Shown here: positions 12,843 through 24,800 of the stretch, piece by piece
How positions within the stretch are numbered: the first letter of the stretch is position 1
How the letters are laid out: the number at the start of each line of letters is the position of its first letter
Assembly (NCBI GenBank): GCA_947623455.1
Contig: OX392529.1
Location: 55,013,186-55,077,185 of the forward strand
Source: Mimachlamys varia
Taxonomy: Eukaryota; Mollusca; Bivalvia; Pectinida; Pectinidae
Direction of reading: 5' to 3'
Length of the DNA stretch: 64,000 bases
Program-made: the position numbers and the translations under genes
The notes under the pieces: model-generated
Database searches by the model: none
Seen by the model: the letters and a program-made list of their open reading frames with translations, nothing else
What the model was told of the DNA's origin: nothing

Positions 12843-15800
12843 GTATGTATTACCAATAATTTTACATGTAGTTAGCATATTTTACGGCATGTTTGTTGGT
12901 GGTTATTTAAGAAATAATTTGTCTTTATTGTTGTTTACTGGTGTGTAAACTGATTTTTTACAGATATTTTAAATGACGCACGTCAGCGCTATGTTGAAAT
13001 GTCTGTAGAAAAAATCCGTTTACACACCAGTAAACAACAAAAAAGACAAATTATTTTTCATATTTACATTTTGACACTTTAAAAATTGATTTACACAACT
13101 TATAAAAGTAACGATTGTCATTTAGGTTGTCAACTTCAAGAAGTAAACAGAATATAGTCCACATTAACATCATTTGTTACCGTTAGAAATTGAAGATATT
13201 TTATTTTTCATTATTATATTGCTATCATTTGCATATTAAAGTTTTAAAAAATCAAGTTCATCCAAAGTTTGAATCAAAGGTAGAAAATTAACAATGCGCA
13301 TTCACAATAACAGCGGAAGCGTGATAGTGGTCCGGCTTGTATTCCTACGCGCTGGACTAACGTTTACCGAAGTGTAAACGTCAAAATCGTTGGAAGTACC
13401 ATATAGAGAATACACACCGGAAATGTAAATATATATATATACATCGTAAAAAGGTGCAATTTGCATGAATTCGCAATATTTTATATTTATTATAACAAAA
13501 AATAAAATGATTTGTACAAAACACTACAATGAGCAACAGTTTCACCTCCAAGCTTCTTCAACCAATCAGAAGTTTTAGGAATAAGATTCATTCAATCAAT
13601 ATATTCAGAAGTTTGATTACAAAAAACCGCGGTTTATGACGTCAACTTTTTGCATTTTCTAATACTTTGGTGGAATTGTTAAAATTGAATTATTACGGTC
13701 TGATACTATATACATTTCGTTCTTAACACCATGGATACTATATACATTTCGTTCTTTACACAATGGATACTATATACATTTCGTTCTTAACACCATGTAT
13801 ACTATATACATTTCGTTCTTTACACTATGGATACTATATACATTTCGTTTTTTACACTATGGATACTATATACATTTCGTTCTTTACACTATGAATACTA
13901 TATACATTTCGTTCTTTACACTACATTTTGTTTATCTGATTATTGTGTGAAATTATTGGATCCTTTCGTAAAAAGTAATTGCCTTCCATTTTGATAGGTA
14001 TTAACATCGATGCCATTGTTACAACACTAGCGCCAAGGAAACCGCGTTTTACGGTATATTTACGTCTGTTTTGTAGCAATATAATGTCGTCACAGCGGAA
14101 ATGCTACGAGTTACGGTTTTTTCTAGTTTATGACTTGTTATTATAATTATAATATTTAGTTAAGGTACAAATGTTACACAAAAAATACATACAAGACAAC
14201 ACTATTACACAAATTCAAATAGTTATGGTTGAAATAGTTAATTTTCTTATCATTTAAAAAGGGTTAGAAAAATTTCACAATGAAATCATTCAGGTTAAGA
14301 GGCCAGAGAAAAAGTCATTGGGACAGCGCCTACCTACAATCTGTCTGGCTACTTAGCGTGGATATATATCATATAAAGACAGCTCTTGGTATCTTTAAAG
14401 TATAATTAACTGTTTCGAGTTAAAGAAGATTAACTTGACATCTGTTATAACGAGTTATATACGAGTACATATGAAATAGACATTATGTATAATATGTTAT
14501 GCATACGTTCTAAAATGTTTCTTGTTCGTTGTCCGTTATTTACAGGTGTTTCTGATGATAAGTATGATACATTGATTGTAGTCTAGTTTGATACTAGAAA
14601 ATAATTCAACGCAAACAAACATTCACAATACAATGAATCTTTTTTAAGGAGGGGACCTAGATGCGTTCATGACCCCAATATCTACGTCGGCGGGTAAGGA
14701 CTATTCATACACACTACTGACCTCTCCAGAATGTGCTGCCGGCGAAGTAAAAGCTGTCATTTTTGAAGCAAGGGCCTGCAGTTCTGTTCACGTGGGTTTG
14801 AAAGAAGATACCGACACTGACGGAAACTTATACGAGATCGTTATAGGTGCAGATAAAAACACAAGAGCCATCATAAGGTCGGAAAAGCAGGGAAATGAGG
14901 AACAATCGATTACGACGAAGGGATTGTTGGACTGCAATGAGTATCGGACCTTCTTTGTGGGGTGGGAAGCGGGACGCATACAGGTGTACAGACAGCTGAA
15001 TTCCGGCTGGGAGCTAGTTATCCGATGGCAAGATCCTAACCCATCTTTTGATGTCAACTTCATTGGACTCACAACCGCGGGCTTCACTACCGGTCACTTC
15101 AGGGCTCAAAAGCGAGGTAAGACAAATTCATCGGCACGGTAGTACTCTTCCCGAAGTGCTAAACTCTAAATAAAGTAAAGTTTAGCTTCTCTCATATCTC
15201 GCCATGTTGGATAGTATTTGCTTTTGTACGAAAGCTTTGTAACAAAACTCTATCTTACATAACATTTCACGCGACGTGACCTCCCAGTGACTCAACAATA
15301 TTTTAACCTAACATATTAGACAGATGAGATTGATTTTTTTCTGCACAGACATTGTTTGCAAACATGCGGTATGTTTCATATCCATGACCGATTAGTTTTC
15401 TTCGTCAAACCAGCTCAAAGGAAAAGTTGACATTTTCAAAATGGCAGCCAGACAAATCGTATTGTCATGGTCTATGAACTTATTCGGTTAGTTGGCATGC
15501 GTGAGAAATACTATCTCATGACCAGAGTTGTATGGTAAAGACATTCCATCGTCGGTATTTTCAAATTTTGGCAAAGCCTAGGGTTTAAACAAATGAAAAC
15601 CCCTCGGATGGCATTTCCCTATCTTGCATCCCTGGTCCTGAAAGAACATTATGCATAATTATACAATAATTAAAAACTATTGAACCCTAAAGGGTAATTC
15701 CCCTGAGGTAAGACCATGTTAAACACTAGAGGGTACTCTCTCCGAGGTAAGACCAATATTGAACACTAGGGGGTACTCTCTCCGAGGTAAGACCAATATT

Positions 15801-18800
15801 GAACACGAGATATTTCTATTAATTGTCATTTATGTTTTTTAATTGTCGTTTGTCAATTTTTTTTTTAGGTGACGATTTGACTATCAAAACAGCGAGACAG
15901 TTTGGAACGGTCGTATATACCATGTTGCAAGACAATGGATTCCCGATCGTCCAGAGGCCATACTTGGTGTTCGAAGTCCAGACATGCAATGACGCACATA
16001 TTGGACTTTTCAAGAGCGAGACACCGGACCTTGATACGGACCTCGAAATCATAATCGGCACGGACATTAACGAAAGGTCGGTCATCCGTGTCGGAGATGT
16101 TGAAGTCGCGACAAGCAGTCAGAAAAACGTAGTACACTGCGATGAGTACAGGGCTTTCTTTATAAGCTGGACAGGCGGCAACATCCAAGTGTTCAGGCAG
16201 ACAGGCAAAGGCTGGCGGGAACTGATGTCGTGGGCTGGGAAAGGAGAGCGAGCTGTCGACTATGTGGGATTCACCACCAGCTTGTTTGCAAGTGGAACTT
16301 GGCGAATCTCAAAGACGTTTGAAACAGGTAAATATTGGAAACAGTTATTCGTTTCTCTCGTTAATGTGCTAAATACTAGACTTATTTATGAAGTAATTCA
16401 CTTTCAAATAACAATTATAATTATTATTTTTGGCAAAGAAGCCTTTTTTTTCAAGCGGTCGTCAATAAAATGTTCAATATTTACAACATTCAATTGACAA
16501 TGCAAAAATCATAACACCACACTCATAATAAAATCACAAATATCATAACAAGTTAATAAAACAATGGAATATGAAGATATATCAACAAAAGTTACGAAAA
16601 TATTTTATAAAAAGACAAATATTACAAGTCGAATATACTTAAACCATCTGACATGTTGTAAAAAAATAGAGAATATAATAGCACAATTGTAGGATGCATT
16701 GAAATATTCAGAGTGAATTTATAAACAGAAATGATCAGTTTTCCATAAATAGGATTAATTTCTTTCTATGAAAACGAAAAACAAGCTCGATGGCGCGAGC
16801 ACTATCACAATTTAAAGTCTGTCTAATGTTGAACATTGAAATTTGACTGACTTAAACCGGAAGTTTATTCCATCGCATATCAATGGGTTTTTGATTTTTT
16901 CGGTCTTGTGTTTAGGTATAATATATTTACTTGAAGTGCATGCGCTAGTTCGTCCGGTATGTACGCTAGACACAAGGAAAATACAGTCCAAATTATTTGG
17001 ACTAAGTTTGTTGGCCACCCAATAAACATTCATCATTTGTTGAAAGGTAGTCATTTGGATTTAGTAAATAGTTCTTCCTCAGATGCTGAGTCAGCGTCTA
17101 AATTATACGTAAAACTGTTTTGTTTTTGTTTGTTTTTTTTTTCTATTATTTATTCTTAATGTATGTCAGAATGTTTGAACAGTAATGTAATGATAAAATG
17201 AAACAGGTGAAATAAATAATTCTTGAAGACACAGGCGATGAATTTTTTTATTAGATTTCCGGGTTATTTAAGCATTTATTTGGTATTTCATAAACAATAA
17301 TTTTAATAAATCATCTTCATCAATTTCAGGATTGGACGCCCCGGCCGGAGATACGTCACCAGAGACAATGGCAGGACTTAATAACTTGGACACCGATCAA
17401 ACAGAAATTGAGGAGGAAGAAATAGCCGCTGTTCAGTCATTGGCGGCCACCAAGATACTTCTGGACAAGTGAGTCTCGTAAACGATTGCGTTTAAAGTAA
17501 CATACTGTAAAGCTTCTCATTTTGGCGTACTCAAAATTTAGCTTATAACCAAATTTAAACAGATACGTGTAATGCTGAATTTGCGCATTAGGAATACTTG
17601 CTGTAGAAAGCAATATATAGGAACTGTAATACGCACAATCATAGTTCGCTAAATTATTATTACCGCGGAAATATGTATATGTGCAGTATATCTTAGACAA
17701 GCAAGTTATTACGTAATAGTAACTTGAAAAGTTGATTTATTACGCCATAGTAACATATCATAGATAGGTTAAGTTATTATGTCATAGTAACATATCATAG
17801 ATAGGTTAAGTTATTATGTTATAGTAACATATCATAGATAGGTTAAGTTATTATGTTATAGTAACATATCATAGGAAAGTTAAGTTATTATGTCATAGTA
17901 ACATATAATAGATAGGTGAAGTTATGATGTCATATAAACATATCATAGATAGGTTAAGTTATTACGCCATAGTAACATATCATAGATAGGTTAAGTTATT
18001 ATGTCATAGTAACATATCATAGATAGGTTAAGTTATTACGTCATAGTAACATATCATAGATAGGTTAAGTTATTAATTCATAGTAACATATCATAGATAG
18101 GTTAAGTTATTACGTCATAGAAACATATCATAGATAGGTTAAGTTATTATGTCATAGTAACATATCATAGATAGGTTAAGTTATTATGTCATAGTAACAT
18201 ATCATAGATAGGTTAAGTTATTACGTCATAGTAACATATCATAGATAGGTTAAGTTATTATGTCATAGTAACATATCATAGATAGGTGAAGTTATGATGT
18301 CATATAAACATATCATAGATAGGTTAAGTTATTACGTCATAGTAACATATCATAGATAGGTTAAGTTATTATGTCATAGTAACATATCATAGATAGGTTA
18401 AGTTATTATGTCATAGTAACATATCATAGATAGGTGAAGTTATTATGTCATAGTAATACAGGTAAATCGATAAGGTAAAACGTTTGATATCTAAGAATGG
18501 GAATTCATGTCTAAAGATGACTGCGATAGGCTAACGTCAAACAGCGTACCCGTGTAAATAACATGACTCAAAACATTTTTTTCGGTATCCAACGAGGTGC
18601 TAATTTAATTTGATATCTGTCTCCCGATAACAAATATTTTTTTACACAGAGGAATGACCGATTAGCTATATATGTTCATGGATATGTTATTGGTCATTTT
18701 GGATACTTTTAGATTTATTGAAATAAAACTGTCTGGAAACAATGTATTTGGTGCATGAGGATCGCTTATTTTCTTTTCATTTTTTCATTTCAACAAATTT

Positions 18801-21800
18801 TAATGACAAAACAAGGTGGAAAATGTTGTCAAAAGGATCGAATATCAGGCATTGCCTATATTAACTCTCTCCTTTGGTGGTTTTGTACACAGTGAGCAAA
18901 TATATATACAATAAAGATAAATTAATACAATAGATAGTGAAATGAAAACAGTCAAAGGGAGGTAACACACATTTGATTAACAAGTATACTTTTACAAACA
19001 TACATTAGACATACACACACACAACATTCTCACCACACATATATACTGTAATTAGCATCATAATAATATAGTTAATTGCATGCATACATAAAATATAAAT
19101 TACAAATTATTCAGTTACCTGGTAGATTGACCAAATGTCCATATGTGCAGTAAATGCACAGGTCATATCTGCCAGAACTGTTGACAGATATTGATTTCAT
19201 TAAATTTAGTTCATGATTCAGATTGCATTTTGAAAATTTCATATATAAATCAAATATAGTAAATTAATAGAGAATGGAAGAACACACCAACATCAATGCT
19301 CAGCCGGATTCGTATATTGTTGATAAAACTTATAGTTAATTAATTATAAACAAATAGGGTCTACATTTCTGTATATCATTAAATTTCATTCATAATAAAG
19401 TATTATAGATGAGGATCGCTTATATAGAGGACATTGTACTGGTCTTGTAACTTTACATTGTATTTCCTGTTTTAATAAAGGGGTGTGTTTAAGAGTCTGA
19501 AGGAATTACAAACAAACGACGAAGTTCTGGATCTATGGTCTGAATTCTTTGACAAGTGTAAAGGCGGAAAGTTGATCCCCGTTGACTGCTCTGGTGCCAT
19601 CCAATATAGAACCATAAATGGTGAATGCAATAACCTGAACAATCCTCATTGGGGGGCCGCCGGCACTTCCCAGCTCCGACTACTGCCAGCAGCCTACGAC
19701 GATGGTAAGCTTTGGTGAAAACTATCCTTCTTGTGTAGCTATAAACTGTTCTAGCGTTGGGAGTTTTTATCATTTCTTATCTTATTTAGCTTGGGCAAAC
19801 CGATGTAGTCCAAGCAGGGGATCAAAATATAATAAATATGAAAGTCTGTCAGAGGTAGACAAGTGAGATACACATTAAAATGTAGCACAAAAGACGGATT
19901 GACAAGTTATTATACTCATTTAACCCGTGAAGATGGACAGACATTAAACTACACAACTGACAGACGGACAAGCTTAAGTTTGTTAACGTAATATCACAAC
20001 AGACATACAGACACACGGACAGTCAGACAGCTATGTACAAATAAAAGACAGTTCAGACGAAGTGACAAATTGTGTACACATAAATTAACAAGACGATCAG
20101 TGAACTTGTTTCCCTACAATAGACGGACAGTCAAAGACAGGCGGACAGGGAAATTGTTCACCGATTTACCAACAACAGACGGATAGGGTAATTGTTAACT
20201 AGTAAGACGGCCAGTAAAATTGTTTGCCCATTAACCTACAACAGACGGACAGTCAAAGACAGACGGACAGGAAAATTACGGAGACGTGTATTTTACCAAC
20301 ATGATACCAATATAAACGAACGTTATTCGTAATATTAATTTGAATTTCAGGAATGGACTCCCCGCGTACACTAAGCGCTATTGGCGGTCCTCTGCCAAGC
20401 GCTCGAACCGTGTCTGTGTCCGTGTTCTATGACTCGTCCAACGTTGCCACCTCGGACGATGCCATCCGCAGTCTGATGATGATGGTGTGGGGTCAATTCA
20501 TTGACCACGACGTTGGTGAAACGCCAATTGCTAAAGGTGATTATTATAAAGTTCCAATATAAGCGTCAATCGCTGATTGTAAGAAATGGAAACATCAGTC
20601 TGTTAATTGTAAGAAATTGTTGTTTATGAATAATAAAATATAATTATTCATATAAACAGCATTTCTTAACAAGCTTTACCGAACATAATCTTACAGTGTA
20701 CGTGAATGAAGAACATATACGTATCAGCTGTACGTTTTTGTTTTCCGAAAGCACTGTCAACTAAACCACCGTCAAACCATGCTCTTTGTCTTCTTTGAAG
20801 GTGTCGTATTTCTTTTTGTTAATCAGATGCATCTGTTCCGATCTTTCAATAGTCTCTTTGAGCTTCTGTCTTGTCTAGTCTTGTGACTCTGTTTTCGTCA
20901 GCCAATATTTGTTTACCGCGGCTACCTGACATTTGCGCTTCCGGTTCTATTTTTTATACGAGCAATCACGTGATTTTTTTTTAGAATCATATGACCACTA
21001 TCCTGTTCCCGGTTTCGTGCCGATTCGCAAGAAAACATAAGAATGTCTTCTTACATGGAAAACGATAATAAAAATATAAAGTAATAAAAGTAATAAAGTA
21101 ATAAATCTTGATATTGAATAAATATGTCTCATGTTGAGATTCCTATAATTAGTGGAATGGCGGCGGCGAAATTGAGCAGACGAGCACCAAATGTATCGAA
21201 AAATGCCGTTTTAAGGTACTTTCAGGTTATTTGACACAACTGAGACCTTTTTCATAAAACATAATGGATTTCCAATACAAACGTCAGTCTTTGTACATAA
21301 ACGTGGATGTTCATTATACTGTGGTCACTATGGTATAGTAACTGAAATCATAGAAATGCCAGGTGTATTTAGCAATAATTGGCGGTGTTAAAAATAAATT
21401 TTGATTTCTAATCCGTGTATTTTCATATTTGTACAGGGTATCAAAGTACGACAATCCAGTGTTGTAATATTATAGACCAGTTCGTGAGGGGAAAGAGGTG
21501 AGTATTGTCTTGAAAAATCACGTGGTAAAGGAATACGCCGTTTCCGAGATACAAGAACTCTTTTGAAATGGAGTTAGAAATCGGTGATTTGATCATGTGA
21601 CCGCGAAAAATTTAGGGCACTTCAAAATGGCGGCATTGACGAACGAATGGAAGCTAGATTCGATTCGATTTGTTTAGTCGCTTTAGGTTAAAAAGGGACA
21701 AAACAAAGATACAGGCTCTTAAACTGAGCACTGTGGATTGCATTCATATTTCCCAATACAATATAAATTCAGTTCATAAGTGAACTCAGCTAATTTTACT

Positions 21801-24800
21801 AACACCCTTTTTGTTTTATTTGAAGTTGTGATCCCTCTTTCGACCAAAAAACTTTACCTTGCTTACCGTCATAGAAAACTTCTATTTAGCCGCCATTTTG
21901 TTTTCAAAGTGCCCTAAATAAAGTCACGTGGCGATGAAAGTCACATGACTAAACCGACTGAAAGTTGTATCCCGGAAATGGCGTATGGGTTTTAAATATG
22001 TTAATCATGGAAAACCAAGAACAAACTGTTAATATAGACCCTTACTACCTTTTTATGAAAATACTTGTCATGAAGCGGTTTCTGTACATTGCAACACAAA
22101 GCAGTTCAGAAAAATTCTTAAATTGTCTTGTTTAAGTTATAAATGATGTATGGGATACAATTAGGGAAACATACCAAGGTAATGGTGGTATAGGGGAAAC
22201 TAAAGAACTTGCATCATACGAAGGTGTTACCATGGTTACTGGTCGTTAATAATGATGTCGTTGTTGTTTGACAGAGGTCAGTGTTTTTCTATACCTATCG
22301 AGAGCAATGACCATGCCTACACGCATGACTGTATGAACTTCGTAAGATCAACACCCGCTCGTAAAAATCCCTGCGAACCAGGTAAGCACAATGTATTACA
22401 ATGTATTATACTATTTTACAGTGCACAGGTATATAGATAATACAGTACATACCATTAGAAATATATCATCTCAACCCGAAGATAACAATTTTACGAGACT
22501 TTGCCGAGTGCTGAACTTCATAAATATTATCCCGAGGGTTGAGATTTGACAGTCTTCATTACGAATGGTAATTGATAATTTTTCTCCCAAACTTTCATGC
22601 CGTAAAATGGGCTGTAATGGTGATCTCAGTTCATCGGGCCATCATCTATGACAGATGCAATGTGTGAATACGTTGATTACGTTGCTCTAATTACACTACA
22701 TATTTATATATCATATCAGAAAAGATAATATTATTTTTCTGAGCAAATTCCGTTTGCAAATATAACGTAATCTCGTCGATTTTTTTCCAATTTCGTCTAA
22801 AATGTTCCAGTAAAAAGTTAATACTTTCAAAGTGGAAGCCTGTCCAAGCTTAGTTTCGTGGTTTTTTGAGCTTATCCTGGTTGCGTGAGAGTGAATCTGT
22901 GAAGTGTGGGAGAAAAACTATTTCACGGCGGAACAGTTTAGATGCACCTGTTCAGGGTACTTCCGTTCATATACTTAGTGTTGATTAGTATTGGTTTGTT
23001 AATTACATGTACTTTTACAATTTGATTTTGATTTAGACGTACGACAACAGATGAATGCCATCACTTCCTATTTGGACGGTTCTATGGTTTATGGATCAGA
23101 ACATGACGTAGCCGAATCACTGCGAACTCATTCGAATGGTAGGTATCTTCGATTAAATTGAAAAAAAAAACAACGTTATTAAAGTATTTTGTGGTGGCTA
23201 AGTGGTTGAGGACTCTGGCATTCTGCTACCACTAGCCCTCCACCTCAGGGTCGCGGTGGCCAAGTGGTTAAGGTGTCTGACATTCTGCTATTACTAGCCG
23301 TCCACCTCAGGGTCGCGGTGGCCAAGTGGTTAAGGTGTCTGACATTCTACTACCACTAGCCCTCCACATCAGGGACGTGGGGGCGAAGTGGTTAAGGTGT
23401 CTGACATTCTGCTAACACTAGCCCTCCACCTCAGGGTCGCGGTGACCAAGTGGTTAAGGTCTTCCAACAGTTATCCTTCATCACATGGATGATACAACTA
23501 GAGAGCTTCTGAAGTATTAAAATACACACTTCCTCCATTTAAATAAGAGGTTAAGTTTTAGATACTCTTTTTTTTCTACCTGCAAAAGCGTTTATGATAA
23601 GCAGTCGTTAAGATAATAATAATATGATAATAATAATTGACATAACTTTGCTCTGTGCTAATATTGGCGCTCGTTTACAATTTGTTCTCTATTGGAAGCG
23701 TGACTTATCGCACAGGAAATCGCTGTGGATTTCAACAATGTTTACTGCCTGTCTCTGATAACAACAGCTTCCCGTCTTGTCCATAAAGCTAGGACCGTTT
23801 ATATCATGGCAGGAAAATATATGTATATCCATACTGAAACCACCGAAAAAGGAACGCGTCTAGACCTAGAAATAGCCATTCTTAATTCACTATAGTATTA
23901 TTTTCAACCAGTATTTCACGAACACCCTGACATTTGTTTTAAAACAGGCTTACAGATTACCGTTTATAAGACAATGAGATAATGAGACAATGGCTGGAAT
24001 CAGCCGTAAAACCTTTTAAAACTGAATGAAGTTATTGAACACATCCATACAAGAACTTCCCGAGAATATACCTTGTGCCTTAAGCAGTCTTACTTTACCA
24101 TACTCTGTGAACAGTGAATTTAAAAAGGAATAATAGAGAGCATACGCGTTACGATCACCTTCGCTCTCTACACCCCTTGAATATGTCATGGCAAAACTGA
24201 AGGCTCCAGTTTGCGCCATCATGTTGATGAGGCATGGAGACCGGTTCGATGCCTTGATGTTCATCAAAAGAATCTTTCGGTCACGAAAGATAGTCATTGA
24301 CAGGTTTTGAAGTCGGTTTGGGCTGAAATCTTCAAAAGACAAATATCAGCCTAGCGATTGATGAGATTTATTTACCCGAGACCAATCCAATTGCTATGAT
24401 ATTCGTGCCATCAGTTTTGCCATGACACATTCCAGGGGTGTAGAGAGCGTAGGCGATCGTTATCCATAGATATCGAGGATATCTTTGAAGTAGCTTGGAC
24501 TTAAGAAGGACACTCATCCTGATTGCTTTGAATGTAAATTTGAATTAAGAGGAATACCTCCCACAACCTATTCTGAGTTTACTTTCTAGACTATTCCGTG
24601 GTTATGAACACACTGTATAGGTAAAGGGTGGTTTTGTATTGTATTTCATTGGTGTTTCAGGCTTACTAAAAGTTAACAGCAATGACCTGCTGCCACAGAA
24701 TAGCGACGACGCATGCGTTCGGGACCTTCCTAGTGCGCACTGTTTCTTTGCAGGTAAGAAAAGTATATCTCAGTATTGATATTAAGGTTTAAATTTACAA

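Noticed and set aside
12964..13004. An extra small exon of the peroxidase gene
   Set aside because: Acceptor-like site and open frame exist, but no donor gives the phase 1 end needed to join exon 2, and it is inside a palindrome loop.
14788..16188. Antisense frames of 88-107 codons opposite exons 2 and 3
   Set aside because: They are shadows of the FA-domain exons.
23190..23466. CRISPR-like regular array
   Set aside because: The 62 bp units are continuous tandem repeats with no unique spacers, in an animal intron.
24016..24342. 108-codon minus-strand frame in peroxidase intron 8
   Set aside because: It overlaps a MITE whose other three copies lack the frame.
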